Assembly (NCBI RefSeq): GCF_000423765.1
Contig: NZ_AUIP01000001.1
Location: 124,001-188,000 of the forward strand
Length of the DNA stretch: 64,000 nt
DNA from: Streptococcus porci DSM 23759
GTDB lineage: Bacteria > Bacillota > Bacilli > Lactobacillales > Streptococcaceae
Direction of reading: 5' to 3'
The stretch's first letter is position 1, and each line of letters opens with the position of its first letter. The translations under genes were made by a program, and so were the position numbers. A model generated the notes under the pieces. It was not told where the DNA came from and made no database searches. It worked only from the letters and a program-made list of their open reading frames with translations. Below, piece after piece: positions 7,110 through 16,991 of the stretch.

Positions 7110-7833
7110 TTACCAAAATGTGTCCTTGACCTATCAGGTCAACGGACCAATCTTGAAAAATTTGACCTTTGACATTCAAGAGGGAGAATTCTTTGTCCTG
7201 ATTGGACCAAGCGGGAGCGGAAAAACAACGACGCTGAAGCTGATCAACCGCCTGATTGAGCAGACAGACGGAGATATTCGGATTCAGGGCAAGCGGCTGA
7301 AAGACTTTGACCTGCGTGAGCTACGCTTGGAAACAGGCTATGTCCTTCAGCAGATTGCTTTATTTCCAAATATGACAGTGGCTGAAAATATTGCCCTTAT
7401 TCCTGAGATGAAGGGCTTGAACAAGACTGGAATCTTAGCCAAAACCAGGGAACTCTTGACCAAGGTAGGCTTGGATCCAGACAGTTACCTGGACCGTTTG
7501 CCCAAGGACTTATCTGGAGGAGAAAAACAGCGGATTGGGATTCTGCGAGCGATCATTGCCAATCCCAAGGTCTTGCTGATGGATGAGCCTTTCTCAGCCC
7601 TAGACCCTATTAGTAAAGGGCAGTTGCAGGACTTGATCAAGGACTTGCATGAAGAATTTAAGATGACAACGGTTTTCGTCACGCATGATATGGACGAAGC
7701 GGTTAAGCTGGCAGACCGTATCTGCTTGATGAAGGCAGGAGAAGTGGTCCAGTTGGGCACACCTGATGAACTTCGTAACCAGCCTGCCAACGACTTTGTC
7801 ATCGAATTTATGAAAAATAGGGGAGGTGCCTAA
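7102..7833 (+). CDS. proV: Quaternary-amine (choline/betaine) ABC transporter ATP-binding protein
   Basis: 243 residues with Walker [11 protein letters not shown]-loop, signature DLSGGEKQR, Walker [14 protein letters not shown] and the switch histidine in FVTHDMDEA. It matches the ProV/OpuCA group that energises uptake of glycine betaine, carnitine or choline. It ends right after the nucleotide-binding domain and lacks the C-terminal pair of CBS domains that sense ionic strength in OpuA/OpuC. Osmotic gating must therefore differ, or choline rather than osmoprotection is the role. It overlaps the MarR gene by 8 nt, and its stop codon shares a base with the next start. Confidence 0.9.
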   Translation: MIDYQNVSLTYQVNGPILKNLTFDIQEGEFFVLIGPSGSGKTTTLKLINRLIEQTDGDIRIQGKRLKDFDLRELRLETGYVLQQIALFPNMTVAENIALIPEMKGLNKTGILAKTRELLTKVGLDPDSYLDRLPKDLSGGEKQRIGILRAIIANPKVLLMDEPFSALDPISKGQLQDLIKDLHEEFKMTTVFVTHDMDEAVKLADRICLMKAGEVVQLGTPDELRNQPANDFVIEFMKNRGGA

Positions 7834-9347
7834 TGGATCAGTTGATTACAACTTTTATCGAACGCAAGGACGAGTGGGGAATCGCTCTTTTTGAACACCT
7901 GCGGATTTCCCTTCTGGCCTTGATTATTGCTATTGCCATTGCGGTGCCTCTGGGCTTGGTCTTGTCCAACAAGAAAAAGCTGACCGAGTGGAGCTTGCAG
8001 GTGACAGGCGTTTTCCAGACCATTCCATCCCTGGCACTGCTGGGGCTCTTCATTCCTTTTATGGGTATCGGAACGCTGCCTGCGGTGGTGGCCCTGGTTA
8101 TTTATGCCATCTTCCCCATTTTACAGGGGACTTTGACGGGGCTTTCGGAAATTGATCCCTCGCTGGAAGAGGCTGCGACGGCTTTTGGAATGACCAAGCT
8201 AGAAAAATTGCGTAAGTTTCAGTTGGCTCTGGCCATGCCTATTCTCATGTCTGGTATTCGGACGGCGTCCATTATGATTATTGGAACGGCAACGCTTGCT
8301 GCCTTGGTCGGTGCAGGCGGTCTAGGCTCCTTTATCCTCTTGGGAATTGACCGCAATGACTCGGCCCTGATTTTGATTGGGGCGGTGTCGTCGGCAGTCT
8401 TGGCAGTCCTCTTTGGCTCAGTCATCAAGTTCTTGCAGGACAAGAAGCCTCGCACCATTCTGGCGGCTCTCTTAGTGACACTTTTGGCAGTCGGAGCTAG
8501 CTATGTTCCGCTCAACCAATCGTCATCGAAAAAGCTAGTCATCGCTGGGAAATTGGGGGCAGAGCCTGAAATTCTTATCAATATGTACAAGCTTTTGATT
8601 GAAGACCAGACGGATATCGAGGTGGAGCTGGAGCCAAACTTTGGCAAGACCAGCTTCCTCTATGAAGCTCTCAAATCAGGCTCGATTGATATTTACCCTG
8701 AGTACACTGGTACCATTACGACCACTCTTTTGATTAGTCCACCGTCTGACCTGTCCAATAATCCTAAGGAGGTTTATACTTACGCTAAAGAAGCGATTTT
8801 GGAGCAGGATGGTCTGATGTATTTAGCACCAATGGCTTTCCAGAATACCTATGCTTTGGCTGTGACAGAAGACTATGCTCAAGATTATGGTCTTGAAAAG
8901 ATTTCGGATTTGGCAAAAGTGCAGCAGACAGCTGTCGCAGGCTTCTCTTTGGAGTTTAATGACCGTGAGGATGGGAATGTCGGTCTGACCAATCTTTACG
9001 GGCTCAATCTTAATGTCAAAACCATGGAGCCTGCCCTTCGCTACGAAGCCATTAAAAATGGAGATGTGCAGCTAGTTGATGCCTACTCAACGGATAGCAA
9101 GATTGTTTCTTACAAGCTGAAAATCCTGGAAGACGACAAAGAGCTCTTCCCACCCTATCAGGCCGCTCCGCTATTGACCAAAGAAACCTTAGACAAATAT
9201 CCCGAGTTGGAGCAAGTCCTAGGGGTCTTGGCAGGCAACATCTCGACCGAGGAAATGACCCAGATGAACTATGCGGTCGATGTGGAAGGCAAGTCGGCAG
9301 AGCAAGTGGCGAGGGAATACCTCGAGAAAGAAAATCTACTAAAATAG
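7833..9347 (+). CDS. proWX: Fused permease and substrate-binding protein of a quaternary-amine ABC transporter
   Basis: 504 residues. Residues 1-210 form a five- to six-helix permease with the EAA loop ([20 protein letters not shown]) that docks the ATPase. A further membrane segment (about 211-228) anchors a C-terminal substrate-binding domain (about 235-504) starting [16 protein letters not shown] and containing DIYPEYTGT, typical of the OpuBC/ProX type. This fusion is common in streptococci and tethers the binding domain to the outer face. Partner of the ATPase encoded immediately upstream. The exact substrate cannot be read from sequence. Confidence 0.92.
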   Translation: MDQLITTFIERKDEWGIALFEHLRISLLALIIAIAIAVPLGLVLSNKKKLTEWSLQVTGVFQTIPSLALLGLFIPFMGIGTLPAVVALVIYAIFPILQGTLTGLSEIDPSLEEAATAFGMTKLEKLRKFQLALAMPILMSGIRTASIMIIGTATLAALVGAGGLGSFILLGIDRNDSALILIGAVSSAVLAVLFGSVIKFLQDKKPRTILAALLVTLLAVGASYVPLNQSSSKKLVIAGKLGAEPEILINMYKLLIEDQTDIEVELEPNFGKTSFLYEALKSGSIDIYPEYTGTITTTLLISPPSDLSNNPKEVYTYAKEAILEQDGLMYLAPMAFQNTYALAVTEDYAQDYGLEKISDLAKVQQTAVAGFSLEFNDREDGNVGLTNLYGLNLNVKTMEPALRYEAIKNGDVQLVDAYSTDSKIVSYKLKILEDDKELFPPYQAAPLLTKETLDKYPELEQVLGVLAGNISTEEMTQMNYAVDVEGKSAEQVAREYLEKENLLK

Positions 9348-9356
9348 GAGAAAATT

Positions 9357-10118
9357 ATGATTAATCAACTAGAAAATGCCAAAAATCTTTACCTTCGTGG
9401 CATTCGCGATGGCGAAATCAAGGAAGTTCATGAAAACTATATAGGAGTCAGCTACACCCAGCACAGTACGGGTGTGCCTGATGAGAAGGAGGGCTTTGCG
9501 GCTTTCTTTGAGGACTTTTTCAAACGCAATCCCAAGCGGGAAATCAATATTATTCGTGCCATTGAAGACGGAAATTTTGTCTTCGTCCATGTCCACCAGA
9601 AACTCAATGACGGTGAGGCTGAGTGGGTGACGGCGGACATTTTCCGTTCAGATGAAAACGGTCGTATCGTTGAGCATTGGGATGTCATTGATGCCTATCC
9701 CAAAACCATTGGCCAAACAGACCCGATTTATGCCGACTTTGAGTTGACAGACCTAGACAAGACCGAGGACAACAAGAAAATCGTCCGTCGTTTCTTGGTC
9801 GATGTCCTTCAAAATGGGGAAATCGAGAAGTTTGACGACTATGTGGCAGCGGACCTGATTCAGCACAACCAAGAGATTACCCAGGGCGGTGCGGCCTATA
9901 AGGACTATCTTGTCGACAATCAAGTCAACTACGACTTTGTCTTCAAGGTGATGGGACAGGGTGACTATGTGGTGGCTTACTCGAAAGTCTGGATTGCAGG
10001 TCGGGACTACGCCGACTTTGACATCTACCGCCTCAAAGATGGTAAGATTGTCGAGCACTGGGACAATAAGGAAGTCATGCCAGACAAAAAAGATTTAACA
10101 AATCTAGGGAAGTTTTAA
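9357..10118 (+). CDS. Tandem SnoaL-like (NTF2-fold) protein of unknown function
   Basis: 253 residues made of two related halves. Residues about 1-120 contain NYIGVSYTQHSTGVPD and GRIVEHWDVID; residues about 135-250 contain DYVAADLIQHNQEITQG and GKIVEHWDNKE. Both carry the QH and VEHWD motifs of SnoaL-like polyketide-cyclase/NTF2 domains, so this is an internal duplication. No signal peptide, so cytoplasmic. AGGAG lies 6 nt upstream and the gene starts 9 nt after proWX, so it belongs to the MarR-proV-proWX operon. It may act on a small molecule handled by that system, but nothing in the sequence says which. Confidence 0.8.
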   Translation: MINQLENAKNLYLRGIRDGEIKEVHENYIGVSYTQHSTGVPDEKEGFAAFFEDFFKRNPKREINIIRAIEDGNFVFVHVHQKLNDGEAEWVTADIFRSDENGRIVEHWDVIDAYPKTIGQTDPIYADFELTDLDKTEDNKKIVRRFLVDVLQNGEIEKFDDYVAADLIQHNQEITQGGAAYKDYLVDNQVNYDFVFKVMGQGDYVVAYSKVWIAGRDYADFDIYRLKDGKIVEHWDNKEVMPDKKDLTNLGKF

Positions 10119-10185
10119 GAGGGGAAAAAGAGAAGCAGGCAGATTGAACAGCTCCCTGTCAAGTGGACAATGAAATAATAAAAGA
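10119..10185 (-). other. Likely terminal region of an IS remnant
   Basis: Follows the stop of the transposase fragment on the minus strand. It includes AGTGGACAAT at 10162-10171, and the same ten bases occur again at 14355-14364. This may be part of an insertion-sequence end. The rest shows nothing recognisable. Confidence 0.35.
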
Positions 10186-10275
10186 TTAGGCGACTGCCTT
10201 GTTCCTCATTTCAAGAGGTGCGAGGCCGTTGTTGCGTTCTTGAAAACGTTGATGATTATAAAAATAGATTATTTC
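10186..10275 (-). pseudogene. IS3-family transposase, C-terminal fragment
   Basis: The minus strand reads YFYNHQRFQERNNGLAPLEM followed by RNKAVA and a stop, the characteristic end of IS3-family (IS150-like) integrase-type transposases. Upstream of this the homology stops abruptly and plus-strand coding of another family begins, so only about 29 codons survive. No DDE catalytic residues remain. Confidence 0.8.
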
Positions 10276-10440
10276 TACGAAGTGTATGCGAGCGCAGAAG
10301 CCTATGAAGACCACCGCTTAAGACCACATTTTAAACGCTACATTCTAGAGACTCAGGACTTGGTGGAAGAAAAAATCTTACTGGACTTAGAAAACAGTAT
10401 CGCTATCTCGAAAGGGCAATTAAGAAGCTTACTATCTTGA
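10270..10440 (+). pseudogene. ABM (antibiotic biosynthesis monooxygenase)-domain protein, C-terminal fragment
   Basis: Residues EVYASAEAYEDHRLRPHFKR and the following ETQDLV segment match the second half of small ABM-fold proteins (heme-degrading or quinol monooxygenase type), where the E-Y-AY-H-PHF pattern is typical. The N-terminal half has been replaced by the transposase fragment. An upstream ATG gives an open frame but no sensible protein start. Confidence 0.6.
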
Positions 10441-10684
10441 TTTTGACAATGATGTCAAAACGGAGCAAAAACTCCTAGAAGAAAGTGATTGCATTGTTCT
10501 CCAGTTCCCAATTTATTGGTACCAAACGCTTCCATGCTAGGATTGAAGAGATTTTAAAACCTATCACGATTATTCAGTATTTGACAGCTCTAACATTTTT
10601 GGAAGCTTTTATTATAACTGGTAATTTAAACATGGCTCAAGACTTGCTAGCACATAAAATTAATGAGTATCTTAGACTATTGTA
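10424..10684 (+). pseudogene. Flavodoxin-like NAD(P)H oxidoreductase, broken fragments
   Basis: One frame reads DFDNDVKTEQKLLEESDCIV followed by LQFPIYWYQTLPC and a stop. The QFP-YWY segment is the flavin and substrate loop of the KefF/NQO1-type family. A second frame from about 10537 reads RIEEILKPITIIQYLTALTF and continues to the C-terminus. The part between them, expected to carry the WxDxV segment, is missing, so there is an internal deletion plus a frameshift. Confidence 0.65.
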
Positions 10685-10768
10685 ATTACAATATGACTCT
10701 CTCGTATGATTCTATTTGATCGAAATAGTGTATAATAGCATTGCAAGAAAAGGAAAGGATATCGATAT

Positions 10769-11254
10769 GTGATTAATCTTGAAAAATATCATCAGCTGGC
10801 CCTGCAAAAGCAGGGAGAGCATCGCAAGTTTTTAGCTGGTTTGAAAAAGAAGGCGCCTAAGGATTTGGACAGGATTGTTCAGCAGGTTCATCGTGAAGTC
10901 TTTCTTGAAATTGATTGTACAGAATGTGCCAACTGTTGTCGCAATCTGGGGCCACTTTTTACCGAAGCGGATATTACGCGAATCGCCAAGCATTTTCGCA
11001 TGAAATTGCCAGCGTTTGAGGAGGCATTCCTGAGGACAGATGAAGACGGAGATAAGGTTTTTCAAGCTATGCCATGTCCTTTTTTAGGAGATGATAATCT
11101 TTGCAGTATCTACGATGTGCGCCCCAAGGCTTGTCGAGAATTTCCCCATACAGATCGTAAGAAAATTTATCAGATCAACAACCTAACCATCAAAAATACC
11201 CTTTTTTGTCCTGCAGCTTATCTCTTTGTCGAGAAACTAAAAGAACGCCTCTAG
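10769..11254 (+). CDS. YkgJ-family cysteine-cluster protein
   Basis: 161 residues. Two cysteine clusters, CTECANCC near residue 50 and CPFL...CSIYDVRPKACREFP around 110-130, plus a late cysteine in FCPAA, match the YkgJ (CxxCxxCC) family, thought to bind zinc or an iron-sulfur cluster. Function unknown. GTG start selected by AGGAAAGGA 9 nt upstream. TATAAT at about 10731 gives it its own promoter just after the decayed region. Confidence 0.85.
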   Translation: MINLEKYHQLALQKQGEHRKFLAGLKKKAPKDLDRIVQQVHREVFLEIDCTECANCCRNLGPLFTEADITRIAKHFRMKLPAFEEAFLRTDEDGDKVFQAMPCPFLGDDNLCSIYDVRPKACREFPHTDRKKIYQINNLTIKNTLFCPAAYLFVEKLKERL

Positions 11255-11303
11255 CAAAAATGGGAATATTTTGATAAAATAAGAAAAAAAGCGGAGGTAT
11301 CTT

Positions 11304-11624
11304 ATGATTGTCACAACATCAGGAAATGTTGACGGACGCCAAGTAACATCCTATAAGGGAATTGTCTTTGGCGAGGTGATTACAGGTATCAATATGTTCA
11401 AGGATATTGGTGCAGGTTTGCGTAATATCTTTGGTGGGCGCTCAGGTTCTTATGAAAATGAGCTGACGCAGGCGCGTGAGTCTGCCTTAGCAGAAATGGA
11501 GGAACGTGCTCGTCAACTAGGAGCTGACGCTATTATTGCTGTTAAGATGGACTATGAAGTTCTTGGAGCAGATAATGGGATGCTTATGGTGACTTGCAGC
11601 GGAACAGCGGTCTCGCTAACCTAA
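11304..11624 (+). CDS. YbjQ-family (UPF0145) protein
   Basis: 106 residues. The pattern [20 protein letters not shown], the glycine-rich [15 protein letters not shown] and the C-terminal [12 protein letters not shown] are characteristic of the YbjQ/UPF0145 family, small pentameric cytoplasmic proteins of unknown role. Preceded by GCGGAGGT and a -10 TAAAAT (about 11275), and followed by a strong terminator, so probably transcribed alone. Confidence 0.88.
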   Translation: MIVTTSGNVDGRQVTSYKGIVFGEVITGINMFKDIGAGLRNIFGGRSGSYENELTQARESALAEMEERARQLGADAIIAVKMDYEVLGADNGMLMVTCSGTAVSLT

Positions 11625-11636
11625 AATTAACCATGG

Positions 11637-11661
11637 AAAGATTGGGAAACCAATCTTTTTC
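11637..11661 (+). terminator. Terminator after the YbjQ-family gene
   Basis: AAAGATTGG-GAAA-CCAATCTTT followed by T-run: perfect 9-bp stem closed by a GNRA tetraloop. Confidence 0.9.
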
Positions 11662-11707
11662 TTTATCTATGATAAAATAGAAGAAAATAAGAGTTAGAGG
11701 ACAGGAA

Positions 11708-13696
11708 ATGATAGACAGAAGAGAAGACAACCAGTTCAAATTGGTTTCAAAATATCAGCCGTCTGGTGATCAACCGCAGGCCATTGAAGCTTTAGTAGAT
11801 AATATTGAAGGTGGGGAGAAAGCCCAAATTCTCATGGGAGCGACGGGTACTGGTAAGACCTATACCATGAGTCAGGTTATTGCTCGCGTCAACAAGCCGA
11901 CTCTGGTTATCGCTCATAATAAGACCCTTGCTGGTCAGCTCTACAGTGAGTTCAAGGAATTTTTTCCTGAAAATGCGGTAGAATACTTTGTGTCTTACTA
12001 CGATTACTACCAGCCAGAAGCCTATGTCCCATCTAGTGATACTTATATCGAGAAGGATAGTTCAGTTAATGATGAAATTGACAAGCTCCGCCATTCAGCC
12101 ACATCAGCCTTGTTAGAGCGAAACGATGTTATCGTCGTGGCGTCGGTATCTTGTATCTATGGTTTAGGTTCGCCAAAAGAATATGCCGATTCAGCCGTTT
12201 CCTTGCGTCCTGGGCAAGAACTTTCCCGCGATCAGTTGCTCAATCAACTGGTAGATATTCAGTTTGAGCGCAATGACATTGATTTTCAACGAGGGCGTTT
12301 CCGTGTACGCGGTGATGTGGTGGAGATTTTTCCAGCCAGTCGCGATGAACACGCCTTTCGTGTGGAATTTTTCGGGGATGAGATTGACCGCATTCAGGAA
12401 ATCGAAAGTTTGACTGGGCGACCGATGGGGCAAGTCGACCATTTGGTGCTTTTTCCAGCCACTCACTTTATGACCAATGAAGAGCACCTAGAACAGGCTA
12501 TCCAAAATATCATGGATGAGATGGAGGTGCAGGTCAAAACGTTTGAAGCGGAAAATAAATTGATTGAAGCACAACGCATTCGACAGCGGACAGAGTACGA
12601 CGTTGAAATGTTACGTGAAATGGGCTACACTAACGGCGTTGAGAATTATTCTCGCCATATGGATGGGCGTTCTGAGGGTGAGCCACCCTACACACTTTTA
12701 GACTTCTTCCCAGAAGATTTTCTGATTATGATTGATGAGAGCCACATGACTATGGGGCAAATTAAGGGGATGTACAACGGCGACCGTTCTCGCAAGCAGA
12801 TGTTGGTAGATTATGGTTTCCGACTGCCAAGCGCTCTAGATAATAGGCCCTTACGCCGAGAAGAATTTGAGAGTCATGTTCACCAGATTGTATATGTTTC
12901 TGCCACACCGGGTGACTACGAGATGGAGCAAACAGATACCATCATTGAACAAATCATTCGTCCGACAGGGCTTCTTGATCCAGAAGTTGAAGTCCGTCCA
13001 ACTATGGGACAGATGGATGACTTACTTGGTGAAATCACTCTGCGGGCTGAAAAGGGAGAACGAACCTTTGTCACCACCTTGACCAAGAAAATGGCAGAAG
13101 ACCTGACAGATTATTTCAAAGAAATGGGAGTCAAGGTCAAGTATATGCACTCGGATATCAAGACCTTGGAACGTACGGAGATTATCCGTGATCTTCGCTT
13201 AGGTGTTTTTGATGTTTTGATTGGAATCAATTTGCTGCGCGAGGGGATTGATGTCCCAGAGGTTAGTCTAGTGGCTATCCTTGATGCGGATAAGGAAGGT
13301 TTTCTACGCAACACACGTGGACTAATCCAGACCATCGGTCGGGCGGCCCGTAACTCAGAAGGTCATGTGATTATGTATGCTGATCATATTACTGATTCCA
13401 TGCAGAAGGCCATTGACGAAACAGCCCGTCGTCGCGAGCTTCAGATGGCGTACAATGAGGAGCACGGCATTGTTCCACAAACCATCAAGAAAGAAATTCG
13501 AGATCTCATTTCTATCAGCAAAGCAGAGGACAGCGATGTGGCAGAGGCGACTGTTGACTACTCTAGCATGAATAAAGCAGAGCGCCAAGAAGCCATTAAG
13601 AAACTGCAAAAACAAATGCAAGAAGCAGCTGAAATATTGGACTTCGAGCTGGCTGCACAGATTCGAGATATGATTATCGAGCTAAAGAACATGTAG
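11708..13696 (+). CDS. uvrB: Excinuclease ABC subunit B
   Basis: Damage-verifying helicase of nucleotide excision repair, loading UvrC after handover from UvrA. 662 residues, full length. Walker [10 protein letters not shown] near the N-terminus, the beta-hairpin [20 protein letters not shown] that clamps DNA, DESH-type Walker B (IMIDESHMT), helicase motif VI GRAARN and a C-terminal UVR domain ([19 protein letters not shown]) that contacts UvrC. Own -10 GATAAAAT upstream and a purine-rich ribosome binding site. No LexA-type site noticed. Confidence 0.98.
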   Translation: MIDRREDNQFKLVSKYQPSGDQPQAIEALVDNIEGGEKAQILMGATGTGKTYTMSQVIARVNKPTLVIAHNKTLAGQLYSEFKEFFPENAVEYFVSYYDYYQPEAYVPSSDTYIEKDSSVNDEIDKLRHSATSALLERNDVIVVASVSCIYGLGSPKEYADSAVSLRPGQELSRDQLLNQLVDIQFERNDIDFQRGRFRVRGDVVEIFPASRDEHAFRVEFFGDEIDRIQEIESLTGRPMGQVDHLVLFPATHFMTNEEHLEQAIQNIMDEMEVQVKTFEAENKLIEAQRIRQRTEYDVEMLREMGYTNGVENYSRHMDGRSEGEPPYTLLDFFPEDFLIMIDESHMTMGQIKGMYNGDRSRKQMLVDYGFRLPSALDNRPLRREEFESHVHQIVYVSATPGDYEMEQTDTIIEQIIRPTGLLDPEVEVRPTMGQMDDLLGEITLRAEKGERTFVTTLTKKMAEDLTDYFKEMGVKVKYMHSDIKTLERTEIIRDLRLGVFDVLIGINLLREGIDVPEVSLVAILDADKEGFLRNTRGLIQTIGRAARNSEGHVIMYADHITDSMQKAIDETARRRELQMAYNEEHGIVPQTIKKEIRDLISISKAEDSDVAEATVDYSSMNKAERQEAIKKLQKQMQEAAEILDFELAAQIRDMIIELKNM

Positions 13697-13714
13697 AAAA
13701 TAGGAGTGGTTGTC

Positions 13715-14104
13715 ATGACTTTGAGAACAGCTCAAATGTGTCAGGCAGTTGGCTTTTTTGTCCTTGCCAATCTTTTTATGCTGATGGGATCTGATTTTCC
13801 ACCATCAAAAGGATTTATCTGGATAAGTTTAACAGCCTTGCTTCTAGCACTCATTCAGTATGTTTATTCTGGCCACCTCCTTCCGAAAATTGATCAATCT
13901 AGCATGCTATTGATAACACTAATTTTTTATGCCAGTTTAGGGACTCTTGTTGCGTATCTTTTCATATCCTTTAATGCTCAAGTACAAGGAGACAATAGCG
14001 GCAAGGGACTTTGGATTAGTATCATTTCACTTGTATTTACTGGCTACGGATTAGTTTTCTGGAGTCTTAATAAGCTGATAAAGCCATATATAAAAGACTT
14101 TTAG
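13715..14104 (+). CDS. Small integral membrane protein, unknown function
   Basis: 129 residues with four predicted hydrophobic segments (about 10-27, 33-51, 63-84, 99-117) and short loops; the C-terminus LIKPYIKDF is basic. I recognise no family motif. AGGAG 8 nt before the ATG selects this start over an earlier GTG. It lies 18 nt after uvrB and may be co-transcribed, but nothing indicates a role in repair. Confidence 0.7.
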   Translation: MTLRTAQMCQAVGFFVLANLFMLMGSDFPPSKGFIWISLTALLLALIQYVYSGHLLPKIDQSSMLLITLIFYASLGTLVAYLFISFNAQVQGDNSGKGLWISIISLVFTGYGLVFWSLNKLIKPYIKDF

Positions 14105-14122
14105 AAATTCACCTGAACAAAG

Positions 14123-14391
14123 AAGCTGGATAAAAGTCCTAGCCTTAACATGATTTCAGATAGGCGCCTTGGCGCGGTGGTAGATTAGAATGCTAAAATA
14201 ATGGATAGTAATCCTTCGAATCAACTGTTCGGAGGTGAGTTCAAAAGGTCTGAAAGGCCTTTTGAAAATGGGAGATATAAGCTGACGGTCGTCAGTTCAC
14301 ATCATTCAAGGTCTGAGGTTAGACTGTTTCAGGTTGAACACCTGAAAAGGGGGAAGTGGACAATTTTCTGACTTTTGTCCACTCTCTTTTT
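14123..14391. repeat. Hairpin-dense element, possibly a miniature mobile element or structured RNA
   Basis: About 270 bp with no coding. Ends are related in inverted orientation: GCTGGATAAAAGTC on the left, and GACTTTTGTCCAC (14370-14382) on the right. Inside lie consecutive hairpins: GCGCC-TT-GGCGC (14164-14175), CCTTCGAA/TTCGGAGG with a G-U pair (14213-14235), TCAAAAGG/CCTTTTGA (14240-14264), CTGAC-GGTC-GTCAG (14282-14295), TTTCAGGT/ACCTGAAA (14328-14348) and GTGGACAA/TTGTCCAC (14356-14382). The compensating wobble pair hints at RNA structure, but a decayed transposable element fits as well. Confidence 0.5.
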
Positions 14392-14467
14392 TCTACTCCA
14401 ACAAGTGCTATATTTCTTCCTTTATGGTAAAATAGACAAGATACTAGGAAAGTATGGAGGTGTCATT

Positions 14468-15043
14468 TTGGCACAGTTATATTATCGTTACGGCACCATG
14501 AATTCAGGCAAGTCCATCGAGATTCTCAAGGTTGCCTATAATTATGAGGAGCAGGGCAAGCCTGTCACTCTCATGACATCAAGCCTAGACACGCGCGACG
14601 GTGTAGGCTATGTTTCTAGTCGCATTGGCATGAAGCGCCAGGCCTATCCGATTAGTGCAGATACAGATATTTTTGGCTTTGTTAAATCGCAGAGCCCTAA
14701 ACCTTATTGTATTCTGATTGATGAGTGTCAGTTTTTGACTCGGTCAAATGTCTATGATCTAGCACGTATTGTGGACGAGCTGGATATACCAGTTATGGCA
14801 TTTGGATTGAAGAATGACTTCCGCAATGAACTTTTTGAAGGCTCAAAGCACCTGCTTTTATTAGCAGATAAAATCGATGAAATCAAAACCATCTGTCACT
14901 ATTGTAAGAAAAAGGCGACCATGGTTCTTCGTATGGAGGACGGCAAGCCAGTTTATGATGGGGCTCAAGTCCAAATTGGTGGCAATGAGAGCTATACTTC
15001 GGTTTGCCGAAAACATTATTTCACCCCTCCCCAAGAAGCGTAG
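14468..15043 (+). CDS. tdk: Thymidine kinase
   Basis: Phosphorylates thymidine to dTMP in the salvage pathway. 191 residues, the usual size. Walker A GTMNSGKS, Walker B-like LIDECQFL and a zinc ribbon (CHYC, C-x2-H near the end) define the type II family. The start is TTG, placed 7 nt after GGAGG so that the protein begins (M)[15 protein letters not shown] as in relatives; the open frame reaches further up, but into the preceding element. First gene of the tdk-prfA-prmC run. TAAAAT at about 14423 is the likely -10. Confidence 0.95.
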   Translation: MAQLYYRYGTMNSGKSIEILKVAYNYEEQGKPVTLMTSSLDTRDGVGYVSSRIGMKRQAYPISADTDIFGFVKSQSPKPYCILIDECQFLTRSNVYDLARIVDELDIPVMAFGLKNDFRNELFEGSKHLLLLADKIDEIKTICHYCKKKATMVLRMEDGKPVYDGAQVQIGGNESYTSVCRKHYFTPPQEA

Positions 15044-15084
15044 CTCTGCTATGTTCAGAAAAATAAAAAGAAAGAGATAAGAAA

Positions 15085-16164
15085 GTGAATATTTACGATC
15101 AATTACAAGCAGTGGAAGATCGCTATGAGGAGCTTGGAGAACTTTTGTCTGACCCAGATGTGGTCAGCGATACCAAGCGCTTTATGGAATTATCAAAAGA
15201 GGAGGCAGGTACGCGTGATGTGGTGACTGCCTACCGTGAATACAAGCAAATCCTCCAGTCTATCGCTGATGCCGAGGAGATGATTAAAGAGGCAGGCGGT
15301 GATGCCGACCTTGAGGAAATGGCGAAAGAGGAACTCAAAGAGTCAAAAGCTGCCAAGGAAGAGTACGAAGAAAAACTGAAAATCCTCCTTCTGCCAAAAG
15401 ACCCTAATGACGATAAGAACATTATCTTGGAAATCCGTGGTGCCGCAGGTGGTGACGAGGCAGCCCTCTTTGCAGGCGACCTCCTCAATATGTACCAACG
15501 TTTTGCGGAGTCACAAGGCTGGCGCTTTGAAGTCATGGAGGCGTCTTACAATGGTGTCGGCGGTATCAAGGAAGTTGTTGCCATGGTATCCGGCCAATCT
15601 GTCTACTCAAAACTCAAGTATGAGTCAGGCGCTCACCGTGTCCAACGTGTTCCAGTGACTGAAAGCCAAGGCCGTGTTCATACTTCGACGGCAACCGTTT
15701 TGGTCATGCCAGAAATCGAAGAAGTGGAGTACGATATTGATCCAAAGGATCTTCGTGTTGATATTTACCATGCCTCAGGTGCTGGTGGACAGAACGTCAA
15801 TAAGGTGGCAACAGCCGTCCGTATCGTCCATTTACCAACTAACATCAAAGTTGAAATGCAGGAAGAACGTACCCAGCAGAAAAACCGGGACAAGGCCATG
15901 AAAATTATCCGTGCCCGTGTTGCTGATCACTTTGCACAAATTGCTCAAGATGAGCAGGATGCAGAGCGAAAATCAACTATCGGTACAGGTGATCGTTCCG
16001 AACGGATTCGCACTTATAATTTCCCACAAAACCGTGTGACAGACCACCGTATTGGTCTGACGCTACAAAAACTGGATACCATTTTGTCTGGTAAGATGGA
16101 CGAAGTAGTTGATGCCTTGGTCCTCTATGATCAAACTCAAAAACTTGAAGAGTTGAACAAATAA
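15085..16164 (+). CDS. prfA: Peptide chain release factor 1
   Basis: Recognises UAA and UAG in the ribosomal A site and triggers peptide release. 359 residues. The GGQ motif ([11 protein letters not shown]) inserts into the peptidyl-transferase centre; its glutamine is the target of PrmC, encoded next. The tripeptide anticodon-like region is [12 protein letters not shown] upstream. GTG start after an A/G-rich stretch. Stop and prmC start share one base (TAATG), so RF1 and its methylase are translationally coupled. Confidence 0.98.
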   Translation: MNIYDQLQAVEDRYEELGELLSDPDVVSDTKRFMELSKEEAGTRDVVTAYREYKQILQSIADAEEMIKEAGGDADLEEMAKEELKESKAAKEEYEEKLKILLLPKDPNDDKNIILEIRGAAGGDEAALFAGDLLNMYQRFAESQGWRFEVMEASYNGVGGIKEVVAMVSGQSVYSKLKYESGAHRVQRVPVTESQGRVHTSTATVLVMPEIEEVEYDIDPKDLRVDIYHASGAGGQNVNKVATAVRIVHLPTNIKVEMQEERTQQKNRDKAMKIIRARVADHFAQIAQDEQDAERKSTIGTGDRSERIRTYNFPQNRVTDHRIGLTLQKLDTILSGKMDEVVDALVLYDQTQKLEELNK

Positions 16165-16991
16165 TGACATATGCCCAACTTTTTTCTGCCTATGAGGCAG
16201 AGCTTTTGGCAGTCGGAGAGGAAGCAGAAAGCCTCTCTTTTGTCTATCGCACACTGAAAAATTTAGATTTGACGGCTTTTGTTTTTCAACTTCGCCAGGA
16301 AGTTTCTGATGAGGATAAAGAATTTATTGGGCAGATTTTCCAGCAGCTTAAGGCTCATACGCCTGCTCAATACATTATTGGTTTTGAGGATTTTCACGGG
16401 CTCCGATTTAAAGTGGATGAGCGTGTGCTCATCCCTCGTCCTGAGACTGAGGAGTTGGTGGATTTGATTTTGAAAGAAAATGGCAGAGCAGACCTGCGAG
16501 TTTTGGATATTGGTACAGGAAGCGGAGCTATTGCCGTTTCACTTGCTCAGGCTAGACCAGACTGGAAGGTCACTGCAAGCGACATTTCTGCTGAAGCTCT
16601 GGTACTTGCCAAGGAGAATGCGGAGAAAAACGCGACACCTCTTCACTGTGTCCAGTCAGATGTTTTCAGTCATATCACTGGGACATTTGACATTATCGTC
16701 TCCAATCCCCCCTACATTTCCTACGAGGATGTCCATGAGGTAGGGGTGAATGTTTTGGAGAGCGAGCCTCATTTGGCCCTCTTTGCGGAGGAAGATGGTC
16801 TAGCCATCTACCGTCAAATCATTCAAGAAGCGGTAGCTTTTCTGACAGAGACTGGGAGACTCTACTTTGAAATTGGCTATAAGCAAGGACAGCAAGTAGC
16901 GGATTTACTGCGCCAGCATTTTCCCAAAAAACAAGTCCGCGTGCTTAAAGATACTTTCGGTAAGGATAGGATGGTGGTCTGTCATGACTAA
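16164..16991 (+). CDS. prmC: Release factor glutamine methyltransferase
   Basis: Methylates the GGQ glutamine of RF1 and RF2 with S-adenosylmethionine. 275 residues: helical N-terminal substrate domain, then a class I Rossmann fold with VLDIGTGSGAIAVSLA and the N5-glutamine methylase signature NPPYIS. It sits between prfA (1-nt overlap) and tsaC (8-nt overlap), the standard streptococcal order. Confidence 0.96.
   Translation: MTYAQLFSAYEAELLAVGEEAESLSFVYRTLKNLDLTAFVFQLRQEVSDEDKEFIGQIFQQLKAHTPAQYIIGFEDFHGLRFKVDERVLIPRPETEELVDLILKENGRADLRVLDIGTGSGAIAVSLAQARPDWKVTASDISAEALVLAKENAEKNATPLHCVQSDVFSHITGTFDIIVSNPPYISYEDVHEVGVNVLESEPHLALFAEEDGLAIYRQIIQEAVAFLTETGRLYFEIGYKQGQQVADLLRQHFPKKQVRVLKDTFGKDRMVVCHD

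Noticed and set aside
10240..10440. Intact 66-residue gene starting MKTLMIIKIDYF
   Set aside because: The first 10 residues are antisense of the transposase tail; only the later part matches an ABM domain. A chimera of remnants.
14123..14391. Group II intron fragment or riboswitch
   Set aside because: No domain V signature, no reverse transcriptase and no known aptamer pattern that I recognise.
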